Below are positions 25,789 to 34,747 of a stretch of 64,000 nt of DNA, one piece after another. Numbering within the stretch: position 1 is the stretch's first letter; each line of letters begins with the position of its first letter. A program made the position numbers and the translations under genes. Origin of the DNA: Methylomonas sp. AM2-LC (GTDB lineage: Bacteria; Pseudomonadota; Gammaproteobacteria; Methylococcales; Methylomonadaceae); assembly GCF_039904985.1 (NCBI RefSeq), contig NZ_CP157005.1, positions 2,046,001 to 2,110,000 of the forward strand, given 5' to 3'. The notes under the pieces are model-generated. The model made no database searches. It was given only the letters and a program-made list of their open reading frames with translations, and was not told the origin of the DNA.

Positions 25789-26399
25789 ACCTGAAACTGC
25801 TTAAAGTTCAAGCCTTGCTCAGTGCCTTATTCTGTTTAATTCTGGCTGCAGAATGGGGCTATGCCGAATACAGTAACCGCGAATTACAACAGCAACTGAA
25901 AGCAGAGGCAGCCGATACGGCCAGTATTGCCGAACTACCCAGCATAGTGAATCTTAAAACCGCGGCAACAGAATTTAACGAAGTGGTGGAACGGCCCTTA
26001 TTTATAGAAGGTCGTAAACCCATCGTCGAAGTACCCGCCGAAAACGCGCAGCAGGCAGAAATCAGTCAAATAGACGATTGGTCATTGATTGGCATCTACC
26101 ATAAAGATAATCAACCCGTGGCTCTGTTTTCCAAAAAAACCGAAGCAAAAAAATATCTTAAAATTAAAGTCGGACAATTAATTTCCGGTTGTGTGCTTAA
26201 CGATATTCAGCCTGATCGGGTTATTTTGCAGCAAGCAGGACAACAGAAAACCGTGTTATTAAGAAAGCCACGCGCAGAACCACCGGCTGTACCGGGTGGC
26301 AAACCCGCGTCAAGGCCTCCGCCGCCGCCCAAACAACCCAAAAACCTTGTGCCACCGCCTAATATTAATCCTGAGAATGCAAACGATGAAAAGAATTAA
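25785..26399 (+). CDS. gspN: Type II secretion GspC/XpsN-like protein
   Basis: The 204-residue protein has an N-terminal membrane helix (LSALFCLILAAEWGYAEY) and a periplasmic homology-region (HR) domain: DDWSLIGIYHKDNQPVALF, then KYLKIKVGQLISGCVLNDIQ. It ends in a proline-rich tail (SRPPPPPKQPKNLVPPP). In the Xanthomonas system XpsN takes this place and acts as the GspC equivalent that connects the inner platform to secretin GspD. No separate gspC is seen. It overlaps gspM by 4 nt and gspD by 14 nt. The N label follows operon order; functional equivalence to GspC is inference. Confidence 0.85.
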   Translation: MNLKLLKVQALLSALFCLILAAEWGYAEYSNRELQQQLKAEAADTASIAELPSIVNLKTAATEFNEVVERPLFIEGRKPIVEVPAENAQQAEISQIDDWSLIGIYHKDNQPVALFSKKTEAKKYLKIKVGQLISGCVLNDIQPDRVILQQAGQQKTVLLRKPRAEPPAVPGGKPASRPPPPPKQPKNLVPPPNINPENANDEKN

Positions 26400-28722
26400 A
26401 TTACCCCTGTTGACACTGGCGTTGTCGATGGCTGGTTGCGAATTCATTGGTCCGCAGATGCAAACAAAATTGCCGCTGCCACAATTAGCTCCTGCCCAAG
26501 AAGACACTGTTATCCTGCCGCAGGATACCAAACTGGATGACAGCAAGAAAACCACAAAGGTCGAGGTTTTTCCGGCAACTGACGCTAATAATCAAGTTGG
26601 ACATTCTTTCTCTACAGATGTAGATAAATCGGGTGAAGTTAACCGGGAAGCAAAAGGGGGAAAAGGCGAATACAGTTTAAATTTTGATGATGCCGATCTG
26701 GGCGAGGTGGCCAAAGTCATACTCAGCGACATACTCGGTAAAAACTATACGCTTAGTCCGCAAGTCACTGGCAAAGTCACCTTGCAAACCACTAAGCCCT
26801 TAACCAAAGAAGAATTATTACCGGCACTCGATATGTTGTTGAGTGTCAATAATGCCGCAATGGTTAATCAAAACGGCTTGTACGTCATTAAACCGTCGAC
26901 TGAAGCCTTGTACAGTACCACCATGAATGGTATGGGCGGTGCTGGTTATCAATTACGTGTCATCCCCATTAGAAATGTGGCTGCCAATGAAATTGCCGAA
27001 ATTATAAAACCGCTATTGCCTGAAAAGTCCTTGCTGCAAGTGGATGATAAAAGAAATATTCTGTTAGTGGCAGGTTCCGGCTCAGAGTTAAAACGGGTAC
27101 TGGAATTAATCAATATTTTTGATGTAGATGTCATGAAAGGCAATTCCTTTGCCTTAATCACCCCTGCACATGCCGATGCTGGTGTCATCATTGATGAACT
27201 GGAGCAGATCTTTAATAACGCCACCCCCACAAAACCCAGCTCTGGCGGTAAAAAAGAAAAAGAAAAAGACAAAGAAGGTGGTGCGGCATCTGCCGGCGGC
27301 GCAGCCAGCCCCAGCGGCAGCTTTTATCGCTTCATTGAAATTGATCGTTTAAATGCAATTTTGGCAGTCACACACCGTCCACAGGATTTAACCGAAATTG
27401 AAACCTGGGTAAGGCGTCTGGATAAAACCAATAGCGAAGGTAAAGGCGGCGTAAATGTCTACCGCGTACAACACCATCCAGCCATGGCATTAGCAAATAC
27501 CTTAAATGTTATTTTCGGTAACCGCCAGCAAAATACACAAACCTCTATCGCATCCGGACGTTCATCCATGTCAGGAAGCAACAGCAGCGGCATGCTGGGT
27601 AGTAATTCCAGTGGTATCGGTGGCAGCAACAGCTTGCAGTCTGGCTCTTCCAGTGGAGGATTGTCAGGTTCAAGTAGCGGCATGTCAGGTGGCCTGGGTA
27701 GTTTCGGTTCCAGTAGTAGTATGGGTAACAACAATACTTTGGGCGGCATTAGTTCCGGTGGCGGTGGTATCAGTGGTGGACAACAGGCTTTGTTACCCAA
27801 TGTAAAAATTATTGCCGACGAAAGTAATAATGCCCTGATTATTGTCGGCAATGCCCAGGAATATGCCACAGTGTCCAAGGTCTTAAAACAGCTGGATGTT
27901 TTACCCATGCAGGTGTTAATCGATGCGACTATTGCCGAAGTTAAATTAACTAATGATTTACAATACGGTATAGAATGGTTTTTAACACACGGTCATAATA
28001 CCGCTAGTGGCGGTAGTGGCGCTGAAGCCACCACTACAGCGATTACTACCTTGGCCAGTGGCGTTGCCACAGGTGGTTTTTCTTATATCTTTAATTCCAA
28101 AAATATCATGGCTGTGTTACAGGCACAAGCCACCTATAACAATGTCAACGTCATTTCTTCGCCGTCTTTAATGGTGTTAAACAATGGTGAAGCCACTATT
28201 TTGGTGGGTGATTCAGTGCCGATACAAACTGGTACGGTAACCAGTTCCATTGGCGGTAGTAGTACCACCAACTCTTATACCGATACTGGTGTTAGCTTGG
28301 GCATTAAACCAAGAGTAAATGCCAATGGTCTGGTATTAATGGATATTATGCAGAGCGTCAACGCGGCCAATTCCACCAATACCTCAACCATCAATTCCCC
28401 CACTATCTCCAAACGGCAAATTCAGACCAATGTTGCCGTACAAAGTGGTGAAACTGTGGTGCTGGGGGGCATGATTCAAGAAACCAATACCAATAATACC
28501 GATGGCGTGCCATGGTTGCACGAAATCCCTTATCTAGGTTCGCTGTTTGGCGGCACCACCCGCGATAAAGTAAAGTCTGAACTGGTTATTTTATTAACAC
28601 CGCGCGTTATGAAAAGTCGTCAGGATGCTCAGGATGTGACCGAAGAGTTTAAACGTAAACTGACCGGCATATACGACGACAGACGCATCCCTGCTATGAT
28701 GCCAGAAACCACGCAACAATAA
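26386..28722 (+). CDS. gspD: Type II secretion secretin GspD (lipoprotein)
   Basis: The 778-residue outer-membrane secretin starts at the ATG at 26386 (MKRIKLPLLTLALSMAGCEF), giving a lipoprotein signal with Cys about 16. The frame continues further upstream but overlaps gspN. Domains: N0 (about 80-150, YSLNFDDADLGEVAKVILSD), N1, N2, N3, and the secretin domain with VPIQTGTVTSS, VAVQSGETVVLGGMIQE and VPWLHEIPYLGSLFGGTTRD. The N3 domain carries a long Gly/Ser/Met/Asn-rich insert at about residues 385-465. As a lipoprotein it may not need a pilotin; none is encoded here. It is last in the operon. Confidence 0.95.
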   Translation: MKRIKLPLLTLALSMAGCEFIGPQMQTKLPLPQLAPAQEDTVILPQDTKLDDSKKTTKVEVFPATDANNQVGHSFSTDVDKSGEVNREAKGGKGEYSLNFDDADLGEVAKVILSDILGKNYTLSPQVTGKVTLQTTKPLTKEELLPALDMLLSVNNAAMVNQNGLYVIKPSTEALYSTTMNGMGGAGYQLRVIPIRNVAANEIAEIIKPLLPEKSLLQVDDKRNILLVAGSGSELKRVLELINIFDVDVMKGNSFALITPAHADAGVIIDELEQIFNNATPTKPSSGGKKEKEKDKEGGAASAGGAASPSGSFYRFIEIDRLNAILAVTHRPQDLTEIETWVRRLDKTNSEGKGGVNVYRVQHHPAMALANTLNVIFGNRQQNTQTSIASGRSSMSGSNSSGMLGSNSSGIGGSNSLQSGSSSGGLSGSSSGMSGGLGSFGSSSSMGNNNTLGGISSGGGGISGGQQALLPNVKIIADESNNALIIVGNAQEYATVSKVLKQLDVLPMQVLIDATIAEVKLTNDLQYGIEWFLTHGHNTASGGSGAEATTTAITTLASGVATGGFSYIFNSKNIMAVLQAQATYNNVNVISSPSLMVLNNGEATILVGDSVPIQTGTVTSSIGGSSTTNSYTDTGVSLGIKPRVNANGLVLMDIMQSVNAANSTNTSTINSPTISKRQIQTNVAVQSGETVVLGGMIQETNTNNTDGVPWLHEIPYLGSLFGGTTRDKVKSELVILLTPRVMKSRQDAQDVTEEFKRKLTGIYDDRRIPAMMPETTQQ

Positions 28723-28751
28723 GTAGGGAGCTTAAACACTCTTTGCAGACT

Positions 28752-28788
28752 GTAAGGCTGTGCCAGCCAAAAGCTGGTTCAGCCTTAC
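28752..28788 (+). terminator. Hairpin behind gspD
   Basis: GTAAGGCTG-tg-CCAGC pairs with GCTGG-tt-CAGCCTTAC, 29 nt after the gspD stop. A T-run is missing, so it may be a transcript-stabilising or factor-dependent terminator rather than a classical one. Confidence 0.55.
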
Positions 28789-29004
28789 CATCAGGCCAAG
28801 ATAACGGGATTAGTTCGTCGGTGGGGTTGCGCTTTTTGCAACCCAACTAAAATTAAACAGCAACTATCCGTCGTTGTTTTTATAATTTTAAATCAATTTG
28901 TAGTAGGTGCTGAACCCAGTGAAGCGAATCTAATTAGATTGATACGACGCCACCACACTCTCAGTACAGTATAAAAACTCGAATAGTGACAAATTATAGA
29001 TTGA

Positions 29005-30261
29005 TTAATCAACCGTTTCAGTCCATCGGCAGCGCTCATTAACTATCTGCGCGGTTTTTTCATTGCCAATACCCTTGGCTATCAAAGCAATTACCCGATC
29101 ATCGGTGTCATAACCTATGTGTGCCTCCATTGGGTTTGCTAATTTGCCCAGTCCAAAAGCATCGTAGACTTTGGCCACGTTAATATTAATATTGGTCACA
29201 TTTAAACAAAGTCTTGAATCCAGATATTTAGATACAAAATCAGGCGGTATAGCATAACTCAGCAAATCATTGGGATCACTGAATGCAATTATTGACGTTT
29301 TAGCCAGCATGCGCTCTGCGTATTTTTCACCATCCGCCTTGCAATAGGTTTGGTGTTGATTGCTGATGGCAGGCAGGCTGCGACCCAGTTGTAACATGGG
29401 TAACTGGTTAGACATCATGTAGATAGGTATTTCTTTGTTTTTCATAGCCTGAGCAATACCGGTATCATAAAGTGCTGTTTCATTTTTATCCTGCATGGCC
29501 GCCACGCGTTGTAAACCATCAATGGTGATACGGCTACCCAAACTATGCGAAACAAAGGCATAGCTGTCGTTGTAAAACTGGCTAATATTTCTGGGTGGAC
29601 AGGTTTTGTGTACTTCGTTGGGTAAAGTGTTCCAGTCGTCAGTAATCATCCAGCAAAATGCCTGGGCAAAGCCACCCAGTATATCTTCACGACTCTCACC
29701 CAAATAAATAATGGGATCTGGTCCGGTGTCATTGGAAAATTTTTTCAGCAGATTATTGACTTCAGCGCGTCGAAAAGATTGTTCGCCAGAATTATCATAG
29801 GCCAATATCGATTTTTCTTTAGCAGTAATTTCTGACCAAGTGTATTCATAAAATAACAATTCCTGGCTTTTATCTTTGCTCAGATAACGTGTGATACGCA
29901 GATTGCCCAATTCTTTGTCAGGGTGATGCGGTTCTGCTAATTTGATATTTTTGTCATCGGTAGAGGTAACAGGTAAATCCAGCTCTTTGGCCAGTTTTTC
30001 CAAAAATTGTGTAGAATAGCCGGGCAAATGATTACCTACTCCGTGTACCATTAATACTTTCATTTTTCGCCCTGCCACTTCCAGTTGCGGTTTTAACCCT
30101 CGAAAATTATTACCGGTTATTTCGCACAGCCGAATGTCCTGCTCATCCTGTTTTTCCAGAATGGCTTCAGTAATGCCTCTACCAAAACTGGCGCAACCAC
30201 TTACCAATACCAGTGTTGCTAACAATAGCCATTTGCCGTTGAATATTTTCATGAGTTTCAT
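29005..30261 (-). CDS. Lipoprotein with alpha/beta-hydrolase fold
   Basis: The 418-residue protein has a lipoprotein signal (LLATLVLVSGCASFG, Cys 23). The mature part has the oxyanion-hole word LMVHGVGNHLPGY (about residues 70-82) and a nucleophile elbow SHSLGSRITIDGL (Ser about 245, S-H-S-L-G instead of G-x-S-x-G), with a C-terminal region that could supply the histidine. This suggests a periplasmic or outer-membrane-anchored esterase or lipase-like hydrolase. Substrate unknown. It stands alone, on the strand opposite to the gsp operon. Confidence 0.7.
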   Translation of the reverse strand: MKLMKIFNGKWLLLATLVLVSGCASFGRGITEAILEKQDEQDIRLCEITGNNFRGLKPQLEVAGRKMKVLMVHGVGNHLPGYSTQFLEKLAKELDLPVTSTDDKNIKLAEPHHPDKELGNLRITRYLSKDKSQELLFYEYTWSEITAKEKSILAYDNSGEQSFRRAEVNNLLKKFSNDTGPDPIIYLGESREDILGGFAQAFCWMITDDWNTLPNEVHKTCPPRNISQFYNDSYAFVSHSLGSRITIDGLQRVAAMQDKNETALYDTGIAQAMKNKEIPIYMMSNQLPMLQLGRSLPAISNQHQTYCKADGEKYAERMLAKTSIIAFSDPNDLLSYAIPPDFVSKYLDSRLCLNVTNININVAKVYDAFGLGKLANPMEAHIGYDTDDRVIALIAKGIGNEKTAQIVNERCRWTETVD

Positions 30262-30509
30262 AAACCGAATAAGCGGATAGATCGTATATTATTAAGGATA
30301 GCTATTATAACGCGCTAGATTGATTACCTAAGTCGAATATTCTGCTCTACACTAGCCTGCAAGTCTTGGTAAGCAAGCAGCCAGTTTTCGGCTGGATTTT
30401 GCTAAACTACTCAGTAAGGTGCTGGTTAATAACAGCCAAATTTACAATAGACTAGTCTGAAAAGTCGCCTTTTAACCACATTATTTTACACCACCAACAA
30501 GGAGATTTT

Positions 30510-31271
30510 ATGCCTAACAATTTTAAACGCATAGCCATCGTTACGGGCGCTACATCCGGAATAGGTGAGGCGACAGCTCGAAAATTTGTCGCAGCTGAAT
30601 ATGGTGTAATCGGTACAGGACGCAATGCTCAAAAACTGGAACAATTGCAACAGGAGTTGGGGCTTGCTTTTCGTGGTATTGCGGGTGATGCTAGCGACGA
30701 ACAGTTGTTGGATAGTTTGTTTACAGCAGCTCAAACACACTTTGGAAAAACGCCTGATATTGTGGTGGCTAATGCCGGGCGTGGTTTGGGCGGTTCCGTT
30801 AAAGATGCTGATTTGGAAGCATTTACAGAAGTGCTTAAAATCAATGTGTCTGGCACGCTGGCTCTATTACAAAAAGCGGCCAGACAGATGCTGGTCAGTC
30901 ACGCACCACTCTATCCTAAGGCCACTGCCGATATTATTATCGTGGGTTCGGTAGTGGGCCGGAATGTGTCACCGTTTAGTGCCGTTTACGGTGCCAGCAA
31001 GTTTGCGGTACATGGCTTAGCGGAAGGCTTGCGCCGAGAATTAGGGCCGCAGGGTATACGCGTATCGCTGGTAGAACCGGGACTGGTCATCAGTGGTTTT
31101 CAGGCAGAAGCAGGGTATAGCGATGAAATGGTGCAAAATTTTAAAGATAAATTTGGACCCTTACTCATTAGCGAAGAAGTTGCCGAAGCCATTTATTTTA
31201 TGGTGAGCCAAAAGCCGCATGTGCATATTAGCGATATTGTGGTGCGGCCCACGCGTCAGGATTATCCTTAG
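30510..31271 (+). CDS. Short-chain dehydrogenase/reductase
   Basis: The 253-residue classical SDR has the NAD(P)-binding TGATSGIG at residues 12-19, NAGRG as the NAG motif, and the catalytic Ser in GSVVGR (about 148) with Tyr160 and Lys164 in VYGASKFAV. R39 (GTGRNAQK) suggests NADP preference. GGAGATTTT lies before the ATG. Relatives include serine 3-dehydrogenase YdfG-like enzymes, but the substrate cannot be read from the sequence. Confidence 0.9.
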   Translation: MPNNFKRIAIVTGATSGIGEATARKFVAAEYGVIGTGRNAQKLEQLQQELGLAFRGIAGDASDEQLLDSLFTAAQTHFGKTPDIVVANAGRGLGGSVKDADLEAFTEVLKINVSGTLALLQKAARQMLVSHAPLYPKATADIIIVGSVVGRNVSPFSAVYGASKFAVHGLAEGLRRELGPQGIRVSLVEPGLVISGFQAEAGYSDEMVQNFKDKFGPLLISEEVAEAIYFMVSQKPHVHISDIVVRPTRQDYP

Positions 31272-31318
31272 TTTAAGAGGCTGGGTTAACTCGCCTAATC
31301 GTAATCTAGAAATCTAAA

Positions 31319-32026
31319 CTAGGAAACCAAATCATCTTTTGATAAATAGAGAATAGTATTGCTTTGGTTATCATTGTGCTGACTGATTAAAATACTAGGT
31401 AATTCTGAGCCAATTTTTATAGGCAACATAGTCAATTTTGAGGCTAATTCATCTCTATTATCAATAGCTAACTCTAGTCTGCACATGCTTGATCGGCATT
31501 CTAGGCCGATAATGTCGGCAGGGACTATTTGTTCTTCCTCTAACGCGGCTTTTATCAGATTTTTGGTTCTAGTAGCCCAGTTGGCATCGAGTCGTTGTTT
31601 GCGGAAATCGATTTCCAATAATTGTGCTTGTTGATTGAAACGTTCTTCTTCATGGGCACGTTGTTCGGAAAGGCGCTGTTTTTCTTCAGACGGACTCAGT
31701 ATTGAGCTAGCCACAACAGTATTTGAAGCTAGGTTTTGAGCTTGCATGGCCGTGCGTAAGCTTAATATTTCAGCCTTAAGTAGAACGATGTCGTTGCTTA
31801 ACGCGGTCACCTGCTCTCGAAGTCCAACTCCTGCTTGTTTGCTGTCCAAAAAGCCATCCCTGGCTGCAAATTCATTGGTAGCATGCTGCATAACCAGATT
31901 GGTGTTAGTTATAGCATGCGTCTTTCCCTCCACGCTATCTGTTGCGGGTTGCTTAGCATTATAAATATATACCCCAGTGCATAGGGCGACGACAATCCCG
32001 AGATAATAGCCATAATAAGTTTTCAT
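31319..32026 (-). CDS. Secreted or inner-membrane coiled-coil protein, unknown
   Basis: The 235-residue protein has an N-terminal hydrophobic helix (GYYLGIVVALCTGVYIYNAK) that could be a signal anchor. A coiled coil follows (about residues 65-145, VTALSNDIVLLKAEILSLRT) and then a small globular domain with two cysteines (LECRSSMCRLELAI). GGAAG lies before the ATG. It is 43 nt behind the 150-aa secreted protein at 32070 and probably formed an operon with it, now cut from its promoter by the IS66 element. No function is recognised. Confidence 0.6.
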   Translation of the reverse strand: MKTYYGYYLGIVVALCTGVYIYNAKQPATDSVEGKTHAITNTNLVMQHATNEFAARDGFLDSKQAGVGLREQVTALSNDIVLLKAEILSLRTAMQAQNLASNTVVASSILSPSEEKQRLSEQRAHEEERFNQQAQLLEIDFRKQRLDANWATRTKNLIKAALEEEQIVPADIIGLECRSSMCRLELAIDNRDELASKLTMLPIKIGSELPSILISQHNDNQSNTILYLSKDDLVS

Positions 32027-32069
32027 GGATTTGCTTCCGAATAAAATCGATCAACTCAAGTTTTTAGAT

Positions 32070-32522
32070 TTAGAAAAAAGATGCAGTGTCAAAAATAATA
32101 CCGCCGGTAGGCACGAAACAATAGACGCTATGGCTTGACCACTCATTTGCAGGTACTGAACTGATCATAGTATCTTGCACGCCAGCTGCAATAGCTTGAT
32201 ATTTATAACCTAGGCTCACTCCCGTATAGCTATAGCTAGTTAGGTAACAATATGAAGCACTGGGAAAATTGGTGTCTATATAAATATAACCAGTGGTTGT
32301 ACCAGAAGTATGTGTAACCGTTAATGGACAAGTAACCCACATGCCAGTATTGGTATGTGCACCAGTATAATGGTCAAGCTGCGTAGCCTGACTGCCATAG
32401 TACGGTTCACAACTTGAGCCGTTTTCTACGGTTGGCATTCCTGCGAAAGCCTCGTTGCCTGGAACTAGTGCGCTAAACAAGGTGACTGAAAGGCTTAAAC
32501 TTAATGCGATAATTGTTTTCAT
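32070..32522 (-). CDS. Secreted Cys-containing protein, expression blocked by IS66
   Basis: The 150-residue protein has a signal peptide (LSLSLSVTLFSALVPGNEAFA) and a Ser/Thr/Tyr-rich mature beta-type domain with four cysteines (SSCEPYYG, VTCPLTV, SYCYLTS, VYCFVPT), likely two disulfides. I do not recognise the family. Its start codon is part of the 8-bp target duplication of the neighbouring IS66-family element. The original ribosome binding site AGGAGA is now 1.7 kb away at 34277-34282. The coding sequence is intact but should be poorly translated. Confidence 0.65.
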   Translation of the reverse strand: MKTIIALSLSLSVTLFSALVPGNEAFAGMPTVENGSSCEPYYGSQATQLDHYTGAHTNTGMWVTCPLTVTHTSGTTTGYIYIDTNFPSASYCYLTSYSYTGVSLGYKYQAIAAGVQDTMISSVPANEWSSHSVYCFVPTGGIIFDTASFF

Positions 32523-32527
32523 AATAG

Positions 32528-34266
32528 GTAACTATTCAGCGTAAATAATTAAAAAAAAGCTTGACAAGGTTTTTGGTCGAAAAATAAAAAATTCAGTGAA
32601 CTGCCAGCTTGTAGTGGAATGACGTATTTAGCTACGCATTCGGCAACTACAATTCCTCAATTGCAACATTAAATAGAAGGGTAGTGACTCTTGGTCGTTC
32701 GTGGCCTACATCGCAACCTCGAAGGCAAAAATCGACTTTTAAAACTGGCCTTATAATACCGCTAACAGTAACGGTTTAGCGGTATATTAGTTTGACTGTC
32801 GATAATATCAACATTGAAGACACCATCAAAAAAGTTCAGCAACTGATCGCTGATGAAGAGCATATGTCATCAGCTTTGCGTGCGACCTTAGAAGTCATGA
32901 TCATGCTGATTCAAATAATGGCTAATCGTTTAAGCCTGACTAGCCGAAATAGCAGCAAACCGCCTTCTACGGATCGTTTTAAAGATCAAGACAAAGTCAG
33001 TGGCGATGACGAGAACAAAGGCAAAAATAGAAAGCGCGGTGGGCAGTTCGGTCGGATAGGTACAACTTTAAAAAAAGTGGACGATCCCGATGAAATTGAA
33101 ATTCTGGAATTAGATCGGGCGACTTTACCACCAGGGAACTATCAGGAAGTTGGTTTTGAGATCCGCCAAGTATTTGATATTGAGATTCAGCGCCTTGTGA
33201 CCGAATACCGCGCTCAAGTTCTGGAAGATCAATTTGGCAAACGTTTTACAGCCTCTTTTCCGGTTGAAGTCACTAAAGCGGTGCAATACGGGAATGGCGT
33301 CAAAGCACAGGCCGTGTATTTGTCTCAATATCAACTCATTCCCTACCAACGTGTTCAAGAGCAATTTCAGGATCAATTCCAACTACCGATCAGTGTCGGC
33401 TCAATCTTTGAATTTAACCAGCAAGCTTATCATTTGCTCGAACAATTTGAATTGAAACTCATCACGAAAATACTCGCCTCGTCCCTATTGCATTCCGATG
33501 AGACCGGGATCAACATCAATGGGAAAAATCATTGGCTGCACTGTATTTCGAACCAGCAATGGACGCTCTTTTACGCCCACGCCAAACGCGGCATGGAAGC
33601 AATAACCGCTATGAATGTTTTAACCCGTTTTACAGGTATTCTCTGCCACGATCACTGGAAGCCCTATTTCCAGTTGAACTGCCTGCATGCCTTATGTAAC
33701 GCTCACCATTTGCGCGAGCTGACCTATGCCGAAGAACAAGAGAACCAAGCATGGGCTAAGGATATGCGAGAGTTGCTTGTTTCTATCAATGAGGCTGTTA
33801 AGGCCCAGGGCGGTGTTTTATCCGATTCTATAGCGGCAGGCTATACCGATCAATATCGGGCAATTCTTAAAGAGGCTGAGCAGGAATGTCCTCCCCCGCT
33901 CCCAGAGAGAAAGGAAGGACAACGGGGACGACTTAAACGCAGTAAATCGCGAAACTTATTGGAGCGGTTAATCAACTTTGAGCAGCAAACCTTAAGGTTT
34001 ATGACTGATGCCAAGGTACCCTTTACCAATAACCAAGGAGAGAACGACATCAGAATGACCAAGGTTCACCAAAAGATTTCAGGCTGTTTTCGTAGTCAGG
34101 AAGGTGCTGATATTTTTTGCCGTGTTCGAAGTTATTTATCAACATGCCGGAAAAACAACATATCAGCCAGCGAAGCGTTGACACTGCTCTTTAATGGCAA
34201 ATTGCCGGATTTTATACGGTGACGACCAAAATTCGCTGAGCGTGATAAATTACGCTGAATAGTTAC
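32528..34266 (+). mobile_element. IS66-family insertion sequence (single-gene, ISBst12-like)
   Basis: The element has terminal inverted repeats GTAACTATTCAGCGTAA at 32528 and the complement ending at 34266, 8-bp target duplications CATAATAG at 32520-32527 and 34267-34274, and one transposase gene. The length is 1739 bp. IS66 elements begin with GTAA and make 8-bp duplications, as seen here. The accessory tnpA and tnpB genes of full IS66 members are absent, which fits the ISBst12 subgroup. Perfect target duplications and an intact transposase suggest recent insertion. Confidence 0.93.
32792..34222 (+). CDS. IS66-family transposase
   Basis: The 476-residue DDE transposase starts with TTG (MTVDNINIEDT). 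It has the N-terminal leucine-zipper/HTH part (ANRLSLTSRNSSKPPSTDRF is the IS66 landmark), and the catalytic acids in LHSDETGIN (D about 235), CHDHWKPYF (about 288) and NNQGENDIRMTK (E about 410). The C-terminal RSYLSTCRKNNISASEAL is also typical. It is complete, so the copy may be mobile. Confidence 0.95.
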   Translation: MTVDNINIEDTIKKVQQLIADEEHMSSALRATLEVMIMLIQIMANRLSLTSRNSSKPPSTDRFKDQDKVSGDDENKGKNRKRGGQFGRIGTTLKKVDDPDEIEILELDRATLPPGNYQEVGFEIRQVFDIEIQRLVTEYRAQVLEDQFGKRFTASFPVEVTKAVQYGNGVKAQAVYLSQYQLIPYQRVQEQFQDQFQLPISVGSIFEFNQQAYHLLEQFELKLITKILASSLLHSDETGININGKNHWLHCISNQQWTLFYAHAKRGMEAITAMNVLTRFTGILCHDHWKPYFQLNCLHALCNAHHLRELTYAEEQENQAWAKDMRELLVSINEAVKAQGGVLSDSIAAGYTDQYRAILKEAEQECPPPLPERKEGQRGRLKRSKSRNLLERLINFEQQTLRFMTDAKVPFTNNQGENDIRMTKVHQKISGCFRSQEGADIFCRVRSYLSTCRKNNISASEALTLLFNGKLPDFIR

Positions 34267-34285
34267 CATAATAGTTTCTCCTAAG
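34267..34285 (-). promoter_or_regulatory. Stranded ribosome binding site of the gene at 32070
   Basis: On the minus strand TTAGGAGAAACTATTATG reads into a copy of the target duplication that contains the start codon ATG. In the uninterrupted ancestor this AGGAGA lay 8 nt before the ATG of the 150-aa gene. Confidence 0.8.
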
Positions 34286-34747
34286 AATCTAGTGAAAAAT
34301 GCCGCTTATGCTGACTTGAAGTCATTGCAAAGCACCATTTCAGAATACAGCAGAGCAAATCTGTATTTATTGTGTTAACTGAATTGTTCTGATGTGGATT
34401 TAGAATAGCTAAATGGTTCCTGAAAAGCTGTTATGTGAGCAACATGTAAACTGTGAGCATAATCACAGTAATTTTGAGGGTCTGCCACAGAATGATGGTA
34501 GTGTTATCAGGTTTTTGCATGTAAGCAGCTTTATAAAGAATGATATGATATTCGTTTATTTAGATACTGCTTTCTGATCTGGTGGATTATATTATCTGTG
34601 AGACTGTTAAAATGCAGAATTAAGTCTTTGGTACGTCTGCTAAGTTTCCAAATCTATTAACTTAAAACCCGATAACTCTGGTTTTACTTACAGGTATTCG
34701 TTTAAGCTGAATAATTTCGATTTTTTATTAACTCCATATTAAACCCC
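34286..34747. other. Intergenic region, about 460 bp
   Basis: This should hold the original promoter of the IS66-disrupted operon (reading left) and the promoter of the beta-glucosidase gene (reading right). It is AT-rich. I see no repeat, RNA gene or terminator. Confidence 0.5.

Noticed and set aside
27459..27908. 149-codon minus-strand frame inside gspD, rich in Leu/Pro
   Set aside because: It is the reverse reading of the Gly/Ser-rich linker codons, which produces artificial Leu/Pro repeats.
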